From FEN-1219 sp035548835 (GTDB lineage Bacteria > Pseudomonadota > Gammaproteobacteria > Steroidobacterales > Rariloculaceae): DNA of 64,000 bases. Positions 34,440-43,630 of this stretch are shown here, in pieces. The DNA is taken from contig DASZSB010000194.1 in assembly GCA_035548835.1 (NCBI GenBank), forward strand, positions 1-64,000. Reading direction: 5' to 3'. The notes under the pieces are model-generated. The model was not told where the DNA came from and ran no database searches. It worked only from the letters and a program-made list of their open reading frames with translations. Every line of letters begins with the position of its first letter. The stretch's first letter is position 1. Position numbers and translations under genes: made by a program.

Positions 34440-34918
34440 CGCGCCGCCTTCTCCGCGCCCACGAAGTCGCGCTTGCCGCCCGTTTTCGACAGCAGCCCGA
34501 CCTCGCGGATCACGATGCCGTGCGTCAGCGCCTTGCACATGTCGTAGATCGTGAGCGCGGCGGTCGTGGCGCCGGTGAGCGCTTCCATCTCGACACCCGT
34601 CTTGTGCGTGGCGCGCACGGCGCACTCGATCAGCACCTCATTGCCCTCGCCCCACTCGATGGAGATCTTGCAGTCCTCGAGCGGAATCGGGTGGCAGAAC
34701 GGGATCAGCTCGTGCGTGCGTTTCGCGGCCATGACGCCGGCGATGATGGCCGTGTCGAACACGGGCCCCTTCTTCGTGCGCAGCTCGTCGCCGGAGCGCA
34801 GCGTCACGTCGGCGGGAAACACCACCACGGCGCGCGCGACGGCCGTGCGCGTGGTCACGACCTTGTCGCCGACGTCGACCATCGTGGGCCGGTTCGCGGC
34901 ATCGACGTGCGTCAGCAT
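34436..34918 (-). CDS. moaC: Cyclic pyranopterin monophosphate synthase
   Basis: 160 residues. Family motifs are PTMVDVGDKVVTTRTAVA, GVMAAKRTHELIPFCHPIPL and KTGVEMEALTGATTAALTIYDMCKA. It acts directly after MoaA on 3',8-cyclo-GTP. Its first base is shared with the moaA stop (TGATG), so the two are translationally coupled. Confidence 0.96.
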   Translation of the reverse strand: MLTHVDAANRPTMVDVGDKVVTTRTAVARAVVVFPADVTLRSGDELRTKKGPVFDTAIIAGVMAAKRTHELIPFCHPIPLEDCKISIEWGEGNEVLIECAVRATHKTGVEMEALTGATTAALTIYDMCKALTHGIVIREVGLLSKTGGKRDFVGAEKAAR

Positions 34919-35985
34919 CAGCCGCCCATCCGGTACATTTCGACGCGCTCGCGGCTCTCGGCCCCTTCCGGCTTGTGCTCGAGCAGCCGGCCGCGGATCT
35001 CGCTGTAGCGATCCGTGCGATTGCGCCAGACGTTCTGCAGAAGGCCGACGAGATCGGCGTCGCTGGCGCCCGAGCGCAATGGCTCGCGCAGGCTCGCGCC
35101 GCTCGAGGCGAACAGGCATGTGTAGACCGTGCCGTCGGCCGAGAGCCGCGCGCGGTGGCAATCCCCGCAGAACGGCTCGCTGACGGAAGATATGAAGCCG
35201 ATCTCGCCCTGGCCGTCGTCGAACGCGTAGCGCTTCGCGACCTCGCCGCGATAGTTGCTGCCGACCGGCGACAGCGGCCAGCGCGCCGCGATCCGCGCGA
35301 GCAGTTCCTTCGACGGCACGACCTGCTGCGGCCGCCAGCCGTTGACCGTGCCGACGTCCATGAACTCGATGAACCGCACGATGATGCCCGTGCCGCGGAA
35401 GTGCTCGACGAGGTCGAGCAGCGTGTGGTCGTTCTTGCCGCGCTCGACCACCGTGTTCAGCTTGATGGGGAACCCGAGCTTGCGCGCCGCATCGATGCCG
35501 GCCAGCACCGTGGCGAGTTCGCCGCGGCCGCCGTTCATCTCGCGGAATACGTCGGGGTCGAGGCTGTCCAGGCTGACCGTGATGCGTTTGAGGCCGGCGG
35601 CCTTGAGATCCGCCGCGTGCGTGACCAGCCGCGAGCCGTTCGTGGTCATCGCGATGTCGTCCGCGCCGTGGAGTCCCGCGAGCCCGGCCACGATGTCGAC
35701 GATGTCGCGGCGCAGCAGCGGCTCCCCGCCCGTCAGGCGCAGCTTCCTGACGCCGAGTTGCAGGAACACGCTCGCCACGCGCTTGATCTCCCCCGGCGTG
35801 AGCCAGTGCGCGCGCGGCAGGAACTTGTGATCGTCGCCGAAAAGCTCGGCCGGCATGCAGTACGGGCAGCGGAAGTTGCAGCGGTCGATCACCGAGATCC
35901 GCAGGTCGCGCAGCGGCCGGTTCAGGCGGTCCTTCACGGACGCCTGCGTCTGCCACTGAGCTACGGTCTCCGTCATGTGGATCAA
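34918..35985 (-). CDS. moaA: GTP 3',8-cyclase
   Basis: 355 residues (or 352 from the ATG at 35976). The radical SAM motif CNFRCPYC gives C36, C40 and C43. The second 4Fe-4S site is in FCGDCHRARLSADGTVYTC. The C terminus ends in the family's double glycine (YRMGG). It carries out the first step of molybdenum cofactor synthesis. It heads moaA-moaC-moaD-moaE. I looked for a Moco riboswitch upstream and could not assign one. Confidence 0.96.
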   Translation of the reverse strand: MIHMTETVAQWQTQASVKDRLNRPLRDLRISVIDRCNFRCPYCMPAELFGDDHKFLPRAHWLTPGEIKRVASVFLQLGVRKLRLTGGEPLLRRDIVDIVAGLAGLHGADDIAMTTNGSRLVTHAADLKAAGLKRITVSLDSLDPDVFREMNGGRGELATVLAGIDAARKLGFPIKLNTVVERGKNDHTLLDLVEHFRGTGIIVRFIEFMDVGTVNGWRPQQVVPSKELLARIAARWPLSPVGSNYRGEVAKRYAFDDGQGEIGFISSVSEPFCGDCHRARLSADGTVYTCLFASSGASLREPLRSGASDADLVGLLQNVWRNRTDRYSEIRGRLLEHKPEGAESRERVEMYRMGG

Positions 35986-36137
35986 CGCCTTAGGGTTAGG
36001 TCATGAACCCGTATGCCGATGTGCTGCGGGTATAGTAACCTACGCGCCAAGAACGAACCGAATCCCGGCCCGGTCGGCCGCGGAATCGGCATTCTGGCAA
36101 ACGAGCTGCTCGCACCCCGCGTCGCGTGGGGGCCCAA

Positions 36138-36177
36138 CCCGGCGAAAGACCGGGGCTCATGCCGCGCTCTGGCGCGG
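36138..36177 (+). promoter_or_regulatory. Two tandem hairpins in the leader of the cfa-like gene
   Basis: Hairpin 1 is CCCGG-CGAAAGA-CCGGG (36138-36154). Hairpin 2 is CCGCGC-TCTG-GCGCGG (36162-36177). They lie 39-78 bases before the cfa-type ATG in a 230-base gap. A TATAGT at about 36034 could be a -10 for rightward transcription. The leader may be regulatory, but I do not recognise a known riboswitch class. Confidence 0.4.
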
Positions 36178-36215
36178 GGGCGGCCAAACGGAGTTGCAGG
36201 CGGAGGCGCAGGATC

Positions 36216-37475
36216 ATGAACCGAGGTCGTTTGGAACCGCTGGGTGTTCCCGGTAGCGACGTGGAGATCAAGGATACGGCAGCCCGGAGCGCGCCGAGCT
36301 CGCTCGACCGCTGGCTGCTGCGCACGATCCTGAGCCAGCTCGGCCCGAATACCCCGGTGCGTGCCGCGCTCTGGGACGAGCCCGACGTCACGCCGCGCGA
36401 CGGCACCGTCCGCGTCCACTTCAAGGACCGCAGGGCGCTCTGGATGCTGGCCGTGAACCCGGACCTGCACTTCGGCGACCTGTACAGCGCCGGCCGCATC
36501 GAAGTCCGCGGCAACCTGCAGCTGCTGCTGGAAGAGGTCTATCGCGCCGCCAGCGGCCTCGGCGTGCTGGCGTCGGTGGTCGCGCGCTTCCGTGCGCTGG
36601 CGCCGGATCTGTCCGAGTCGAAGCGCAACATCCATCACCACTACGACATCGGCAACGACTTCTACAACCTGTGGCTCGATCGCGAGGCGCACCAGTACAC
36701 ATGCGCCTACTTCGCGGACCCCTCGATGACCATCGAGCAGGCGCAGCAAGCGAAGATGCACCACGTGTGCCGCAAGCTGCAGCTCAAGGCCGGCGAAACC
36801 GTCGTCGAGGCCGGCAGCGGCTGGGGCGGCTTCGCGCTGTTCATGGCCGAGAACTACGGCGTGCGCGTGCGCACGTTCAACATCTCGAAGGAACAGGTGG
36901 CGTTCGCCCGCGAGTGGGCGAAGCAGCGCAACCTCGACCATCAGGTCGAGTTCGTCGAGGACGACTACCGCAACGCCACGGGCACGTACGACGCGTTCGT
37001 CTCGATCGGCATGCTCGAGCACGTGGGGGTCGGCAACTACAAAGGTCTCGGCGCTCTGATGAGCAAGCTGATCGGCCCGAACGGCCGCGGCCTCGTGCAT
37101 TCCATCGGCCGCGACACGCCGGCCATGCTGAACCAGTGGATCGACAAGCGCATCTTCCCGGGCGCGCAGCCGCCGACCATCCGGCAGATGATGGACATGT
37201 TCGAGCCGAACGGGCTCTCCGTGCTCGACATCGAGAACATCCGCCTGCACTACGCGAAGACGCTCGAGTGGTGGCTGCAGCGCTACGAGGAGAACGTCGA
37301 GGCGGTGCGTGGCATGTTCGACGAGACGTTCGTGCGCGCGTGGCGGCTGTACCTCGTCGGCTCGATCGCGGCGTTCACGACCGGCAAGCTGCAGTTGTTC
37401 CAGGTGCTGTACGCGCGTTCCGGCGCGAAAGACGTCCCATGGACGCGCGCGCATGTCTACCGCGACCACCCCTGA
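36216..37475 (+). CDS. cfa: Cyclopropane-fatty-acyl-phospholipid synthase family methyltransferase
   Basis: 419 residues from the ATG at 36216, preceded by GGAGG. The N-terminal lipid-binding domain (about 25-120) is followed by NIHHHYDIGNDFYNLWLD, SAM motif VVEAGSGWGGFALFMAENYG, and SIGMLEHVGVGNY. It methylates a double bond of membrane acyl chains with SAM. It overlaps the following FAD oxidase gene by 23 bases; this pairing resembles 10-methyl fatty acid loci (TmsB/BfaB with TmsA/BfaA) more than plain cyclopropane synthesis. Confidence 0.9.
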   Translation: MNRGRLEPLGVPGSDVEIKDTAARSAPSSLDRWLLRTILSQLGPNTPVRAALWDEPDVTPRDGTVRVHFKDRRALWMLAVNPDLHFGDLYSAGRIEVRGNLQLLLEEVYRAASGLGVLASVVARFRALAPDLSESKRNIHHHYDIGNDFYNLWLDREAHQYTCAYFADPSMTIEQAQQAKMHHVCRKLQLKAGETVVEAGSGWGGFALFMAENYGVRVRTFNISKEQVAFAREWAKQRNLDHQVEFVEDDYRNATGTYDAFVSIGMLEHVGVGNYKGLGALMSKLIGPNGRGLVHSIGRDTPAMLNQWIDKRIFPGAQPPTIRQMMDMFEPNGLSVLDIENIRLHYAKTLEWWLQRYEENVEAVRGMFDETFVRAWRLYLVGSIAAFTTGKLQLFQVLYARSGAKDVPWTRAHVYRDHP

Positions 37476-38799
37476 GAGCTACGCCGGGAAAGTCGCCCGG
37501 CTCACGAGCAACTGGCAGCAGGGTGGCGGCCAGCTTCGGCTCGCGAAGTCGACGATCTCGAATCTGTTTCGCTACCAGCCGCGCGGCACCGCCGCGCGGC
37601 GCGTTTCGCTCGGCGAGTTCAACCACGTGCTCCGCCTCGACGCCGACGCCCGCACCGTCGAGGTCGAGGGCCTCACGACGTACGAGACCGTGGTCCGTTA
37701 CTGCGTCGAGCACGGGTTCCTGCCGCTCGTAGCACCAGAGCTCAAGCACATCACGGTCGGCGGCGCCACGGTGGGCATCGGCATCGAGTCCACGTGCTTC
37801 CGCTACGGCTTCGTGCACGACGGGCTGCGCGAAGCCGACGTGCTGCTGCCGAGCGGCAAGGTCGTCACGGCGCGCGCCGACAACGAGTACGCCGACCTCT
37901 TCGGCGCGCTGCCGAATTCCTACGGCACTCTGGGATACATCCTGCGCGCGAAGATCGCGCTGCACCCCGTGAAGCCGTTCGTGCATCTGCACGTGCAGCT
38001 GTTCCGCACGATTCCGGCCTATCTCGACGCGATGGAGATGGCCACGGAGTCGCCGGATCTCGCGTTCGTCGAGGGGTTGTTCTTCGAGGACGGCCGGTTC
38101 TACCTGATGACGGGCCGCTTCGTGGACAAACCCGGCGAAGTCGACGACATCGTTCACAAGCACGTGTTCTACCGGCTCGTCGAGCAGCGCCGCGACATCT
38201 ATCTGAAGACGTTCGACTACATCTTTCGCTACGACCCGGACTGGTTCTGGAACGTGCCGGAGACCGGGTTCTACAACCTGTTCCGCCGCTTCGCGCCCGA
38301 CAAGTGGCGCAACTCCGCGTTCTACACGAGGTACGTCGCGACCAAGAACAGGCTGCTGGGCAAGATCGGCATTCACGACGACCGCACCGAGCCGCTGATC
38401 CAGGACTGGGAAGTGCCGTGGCACCACGGCGAAGAGCTGATCCGCTTCGCCATCGAGAACGTGGATTTGAGTGGCCGGCCCTACGCGGCCGTGCCGATCA
38501 GGACGCCGCGTCAGCCGACGCTCTACCCCATCAAGCCGAACGAGCTCTACTTCAACTTGGGCTGCTACCTGCAGGTGCAGCGGCCGGACGGCATGGAGCC
38601 GTACCACTACACGAAGATTCTCGACCGCAAGTGCTTCGAGCTCGGCGGTATCAAGATGCTGTACAGCTCCTCGTTCCTGAGCGAGCAGGAGTTCGACGCG
38701 CTGTACAACGGCGCCGCTTACAAGGCACTGAAGGCGAAATACGACGCCGAGGGCAACGCCCCGACGTTGTACAAGAAGGTGGTGCTCGCGGGGAAGTGA
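37453..38799 (+). CDS. FAD-binding oxidoreductase, DHCR24-like, paired with Cfa methyltransferase
   Basis: 448 residues from the ATG at 37453. The FAD-binding PCMH part includes VEVEGLTTYETVVRYC, PELKHITVGGATVGIG and PNSYGTLGYILRAKIALH. It resembles sterol delta-24 reductase (DHCR24)-type flavoproteins. In actinobacteria the comparable partner reduces the methylene intermediate to a 10-methyl chain; the same role is inferred here from family and the 23-base overlap with the methyltransferase gene. Confidence 0.85.
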   Translation: MSTATTPESYAGKVARLTSNWQQGGGQLRLAKSTISNLFRYQPRGTAARRVSLGEFNHVLRLDADARTVEVEGLTTYETVVRYCVEHGFLPLVAPELKHITVGGATVGIGIESTCFRYGFVHDGLREADVLLPSGKVVTARADNEYADLFGALPNSYGTLGYILRAKIALHPVKPFVHLHVQLFRTIPAYLDAMEMATESPDLAFVEGLFFEDGRFYLMTGRFVDKPGEVDDIVHKHVFYRLVEQRRDIYLKTFDYIFRYDPDWFWNVPETGFYNLFRRFAPDKWRNSAFYTRYVATKNRLLGKIGIHDDRTEPLIQDWEVPWHHGEELIRFAIENVDLSGRPYAAVPIRTPRQPTLYPIKPNELYFNLGCYLQVQRPDGMEPYHYTKILDRKCFELGGIKMLYSSSFLSEQEFDALYNGAAYKALKAKYDAEGNAPTLYKKVVLAGK

Positions 38800-38821
38800 G
38801 CGGCAGGTCGGTTGCCGTCGC

Positions 38822-39133
38822 CTACTCTTCTGGTACCAACCGGACTTCGAGTCTGCAACCAACTGCCTGCGCATAGCGTTTCAACGTGCCGAGCGAAGGC
38901 ACGTGTTTCGCCGCAGCCTCAAGCCTTGAGATCGCGCTGGTGGTCGTCCCCATTCGCTCCGCGACCGCACCCTGCGTCAGGCCGGCGCGAGCCCGCGCCT
39001 TCAGGAGCTGATCGGCCACTTGGTATTCGAGCTCGAGCGCTCGATACGCCGCGGCAAATCCCTTGCGGGACCGCGCTCGGCGCAAGAATGTTGCGTGGTC
39101 ATGTTTGACCGGTTCGAGTTTTAGTTCAGCCAT
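38822..39133 (-). CDS. HigA-like Xre-family antitoxin
   Basis: 103 residues from the ATG at 39133. A helix-turn-helix is at about 50-95 (AGLTQGAVAERMGTTTSAISRLEA), and the protein ends LEVRLVPEE, typical of HigA-type antitoxins of the Gp49-like toxin family. It overlaps the upstream toxin frame by 13 bases. An intact antitoxin beside a truncated toxin is often retained as an orphan regulator. Confidence 0.85.
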   Translation of the reverse strand: MAELKLEPVKHDHATFLRRARSRKGFAAAYRALELEYQVADQLLKARARAGLTQGAVAERMGTTTSAISRLEAAAKHVPSLGTLKRYAQAVGCRLEVRLVPEE

Positions 39134-39336
39134 TTTAGAATTTCCTTCACGCGTTTCCGGGCCAACACCACCTCCCGATCCGGAGTTTTCGCAGTCTTCT
39201 TTGCGAACGCGTGCACCACGACGATCAGCCTGCCAGACGCGAAGCAATAGAAGGCACGACCGAGCCCCGACCTTCCGCGTGGACGCAGCTCGAAGAGCCC
39301 GGCCCCGAGAGCCCGCGAGCGGGGCAACCGAAGGTC
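39121..39336 (-). pseudogene. 5'-truncated HigB/Gp49-like toxin remnant
   Basis: About 71 codons match the C-terminal half of Gp49/HigB toxins: LGAGLFELRPRG, AFYCFASGRLIVVVHAFAKKTAKTPDREVVLARKR. The N-terminal half of about 40-50 residues is missing. Upstream in the same frame the sequence becomes unrelated and runs into the SnoaL-like gene, whose stop is at 39359. No convincing start codon remains. The toxin is therefore probably inactive, through deletion or through insertion of the neighbouring segment. Confidence 0.72.
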
Positions 39337-39358
39337 TGGGGTGCACGAACGGACCGCG

Positions 39359-39760
39359 TCAGCCCGAAGGGCGCGGCACCGCCGTGAGCAGGTTCGCATC
39401 GCGCGCGAGCAACCAGCGGCCGTTCTCGCGGCGCAGCACCGTGAGCGTGTGCCCTGCGCGCTCCATCGGCTGGCCGCCCGGCGGCGTCACGACGACGGAG
39501 AGCTTCGTCCACATGAAGGCGATGTCGCCCGAGACCACGATCTCCTGGATCTCGGATCGGCCGTCGATCTGCGGCGGCGTGACGCCCGGCGGCACGCGCG
39601 AGAGCGCGGCGAACTCCTGCTTGCGCATCGGCGGACGGCCCGGGACCAGGAACACCACGTCGTCCGTCATCAGGCTCAGCACGGTGTCGACGTCGCCGGC
39701 TCTGGAAGCCGCGTGCCACCTGGCCACGAGGTCGCGGATCTGTTGTTCGTCGCTTTGCAT
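39359..39760 (-). CDS. SnoaL-like (NTF2-fold) protein, SgcJ/EcaC type
   Basis: 133 residues. The pattern DEQQIRDLVARWHAASRAGDVDTVLSLMTDDVVFLVPG at the N terminus and SGDIAFMWTKLSVVV..HTLTVLRRENGRWLLARDANL later is characteristic of NTF2-like SgcJ/EcaC proteins. These are small hydrolase/isomerase-like or binding proteins of mostly unknown role. It ends about 20 bases before the toxin remnant. Confidence 0.85.
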   Translation of the reverse strand: MQSDEQQIRDLVARWHAASRAGDVDTVLSLMTDDVVFLVPGRPPMRKQEFAALSRVPPGVTPPQIDGRSEIQEIVVSGDIAFMWTKLSVVVTPPGGQPMERAGHTLTVLRRENGRWLLARDANLLTAVPRPSG

Positions 39761-39827
39761 GGCACCGAATCATTGCCCGAAGCGCGCGAACTTGCCACCG
39801 CCGTGCGGCCCAGGTCGTGCGGCCGCG

Positions 39828-40220
39828 CTAGCGCCGTTTGCGCCGCGGCGGAAAGTGCCACCAGGCCGCGAACACCAGAAGCGCGAAGACCGAATACGCG
39901 AGCGTGAAGACCCAGGAGGGAGCATCGTAGAAGATGGCGCGCTGCAGCCAATACTCGAGAAAGCTCTTCGAATAGCCGGTCGCGCCCGCGCGCGATCTCA
40001 GCCACGACTCCAGGGTCGTGAGCGGGCACAGCTCCCCGAGCCAGGCCTGCGCGGCGATGAATGCGATGGCTGCGAGATGGGTCAGCCTGAACCACCAGCC
40101 GTTGACCCACCGCCAGCCCAACCCGTTTCCCGCGATGACGACCGCGAGCCCGCCGACGACGAACACGACGACGCCGAAGTGCACCGCGAGCACGGCGTCA
40201 GCGAGAAGTTGGTACGGCAC
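39828..40220 (-). CDS. DUF2784-family membrane protein
   Basis: 130 residues with about four membrane helices. Features of DUF2784 are the N-terminal ADAVLAVHFGVVVFVVGG, the NGWWFRLTHLAAIAFIAAQAWLGELCPLTTLE segment and ESWLR...Y. Function is unknown. The C terminus is basic (PPRRKRR). Confidence 0.82.
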   Translation of the reverse strand: MPYQLLADAVLAVHFGVVVFVVGGLAVVIAGNGLGWRWVNGWWFRLTHLAAIAFIAAQAWLGELCPLTTLESWLRSRAGATGYSKSFLEYWLQRAIFYDAPSWVFTLAYSVFALLVFAAWWHFPPRRKRR

Positions 40221-40230
40221 GTTGCCCCCG

Positions 40231-40410
40231 TCATGCCCACGGCTCGAGGCACGCCGCGGATCCTAGCAAGAGCGATATCGACACCCGGCCCGTTGGCCGG
40301 GAAACACAGGGCTCCTGCGGGCGCGGCTTCGCCGCCAGCCCTTCAGGGAGCGGGCAGGCGCCGAGCACGGCGATCACCGCGGCAACGCAAGCCCCGAGCC
40401 GAATCGGCAT
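40231..40410 (-). CDS. Possible small lipoprotein (uncertain)
   Basis: A 59-codon frame, too short for certainty. Residues 1-19 look like a lipoprotein signal (MPIRLGACVAAVIAVLGAC), and the rest is proline/arginine rich with no recognised domain. It lies in the 348-base gap 40221-40568. Apart from this frame I see no gene, tRNA or clear terminator there. It may be chance coding. Confidence 0.2.
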   Translation of the reverse strand: MPIRLGACVAAVIAVLGACPLPEGLAAKPRPQEPCVSRPTGRVSISLLLGSAACLEPWA

Positions 40411-40568
40411 GACGCACTCCTGCCGCGCGCGATCGTCACCGTGCTCGATGCCGCGATCCGCGAGCGCACGCCGTGAATGCCGCCGCTACCTGACGCTCAC
40501 GCGATCGACGTCCGTCATCGCATAAACCACTTGGTCCGGAACCACACCCGGATGAGCGAGGCTCGGGC

Positions 40569-41075
40569 CTATCGCCTCTTACCGCCGACGCCGGGCATGG
40601 CCGCCGCTTGCTTCATCCACGCCGCAATCTGGCGTTCATCGAGGTCATCCGCGGATTCGAATTCCACGCCTCGCGTGGATTTACCCATGGCGACCGGCAC
40701 CACCGGCGGTACCGGTCTTAGCGTCACGCCGTTCACGAACATGAGCTTCACGTGTTTCGCGAAACCACCGCAACAGAAGCACCAGCCATCGCCGACGCCA
40801 TAGTACGACATGCCCCACTTCACGGAGCGCTGCAGGCCGGGCAGCGTCTTGGCAGCCAGGGCGTCAACGCTTTCGGCAATTCCGCGTTGCGGTTGCGGCA
40901 AGCTGGCGATGTAGGCGAAGACCGGTTTGTCGCCGTTTGCCGCCTTCGCGGAGCTTGCTTTGCCGGTGATCATGGAATCCGGAAGCGTCGCGACAGCTTT
41001 GCGCTGTGCCGTCCGGCGCTTGCCCGGTTCCCGGACTGTGGGCTTGGCCGTCTTGGCTGGCTTGCGGGCGGGCAT
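40569..41075 (-). CDS. DUF1801-domain protein
   Basis: 168 residues from the ATG at 41075. A lysine/alanine-rich N-terminal part (1-50) precedes a DUF1801/YdhG-like domain with VFAYIASLPQPQRGIAESVDALAAK, VKWGMSYYGVGDGWCFCCGGFAKHVKLMFVNG. The basic N terminus might bind nucleic acid; that is speculation. Function of the family is unknown. Confidence 0.8.
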   Translation of the reverse strand: MPARKPAKTAKPTVREPGKRRTAQRKAVATLPDSMITGKASSAKAANGDKPVFAYIASLPQPQRGIAESVDALAAKTLPGLQRSVKWGMSYYGVGDGWCFCCGGFAKHVKLMFVNGVTLRPVPPVVPVAMGKSTRGVEFESADDLDERQIAAWMKQAAAMPGVGGKRR

Positions 41076-41301
41076 GGTGGTCTCCTGTATCTTGGCGGTG
41101 TGTTGGCCTGACGCCGCGCCGAGCGCGAGTAGTCGACCACGAGCGCGCGACCTCGATCGCCTCGACCGCCTCGCCGCGAGCGCGCCAAGCCGCCGAGCCC
41201 GCGTCCGCAAAGCCGTCGATCAGCAGCGTCGCAACCCGCGCGATAGGCGCCGGCCCGAATTCTCGGGGGCATGCCGCGCGCTCACACTGGTCGGGCAATC
41301 G

Positions 41302-41733
41302 TTATTGGGCGAGCAGCGGCTGCCCCGTATTCGAGTCGAATCCGGGGAACACGCCGAAAGGGTTCGGCACGCTACTGCTGAAGCCGCCTGCGTCGGGCAT
41401 CATGGTTCGCCCGCCCGCGCCACCCCCGTAGTAGTGCGCCAGGTACTCCGCCGTGACGTTCGGCGATGCGAGACTCGCGATCTGCTTGTAGGTCAGGCCG
41501 TCGAGCTGCTGCCGATAGGCCGCTGGCGTGAGGCGCGCCTGCAGATCCTTGAGAACCAGCCCGAACAGCAACGCGCGGTTGTAAGGGAGCGTATCCCGCA
41601 TCTGCTGCACGGACTCATTGAATCGAGTCTGACTGCTCGCGTCGATGCGCAGATTGCGCCATTCGCGCGCACTCACGCCCGTGGCGCACACGACCATCAG
41701 TACCGCCAGGGAAGCGACCACAAAACTACGCAT
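41302..41733 (-). CDS. Exported protein of unknown function
   Basis: 143 residues with a clear signal peptide (1-22, VVCATGVSA). The mature part is helical at first (SQTRFNESVQQMRDTLPYNRALLFGLVLKDL) and ends in a low-complexity Gly/Ser/Phe-rich tail (AHYYGGGAGG, PNPFGVFPGF). No family is recognised. It stands alone between the DUF1801 and glnS genes. Confidence 0.65.
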   Translation of the reverse strand: MRSFVVASLAVLMVVCATGVSAREWRNLRIDASSQTRFNESVQQMRDTLPYNRALLFGLVLKDLQARLTPAAYRQQLDGLTYKQIASLASPNVTAEYLAHYYGGGAGGRTMMPDAGGFSSSVPNPFGVFPGFDSNTGQPLLAQ

Positions 41734-41884
41734 GTGACCTCCCGCGTTACGCTTCGAGACCCGGCCTATTCAAGCACTCGGCACCCGGAAAGGCGCGAGG
41801 GCCCGGGTGTCAGAATCAGTGTCACGCCAGCCATGCTGGCCATGCTGGCCACGTTGAGCCACGAACTTCTCGGCAGCGCGATCG

Positions 41885-43591
<1,707 letters not shown>

Positions 43592-43630
43592 GGCCGCGCA
43601 TTGTCGTTCAAGCGCGGCGCGAAACTCAAT

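Noticed and set aside
35986..36215. Moco riboswitch for moaA or a SAM riboswitch for the cfa-type gene
   Set aside because: The region is structured, but I could not fit the conserved parts of either class by eye, so only hairpins are reported.
41766..41884. Terminator after glnS (hairpin GCCAGC-CAT-GCTGGC and a GGGCCCGGG palindrome)
   Set aside because: No T-run follows on the glnS strand, and the repeats are short. They may be chance in GC-rich DNA.
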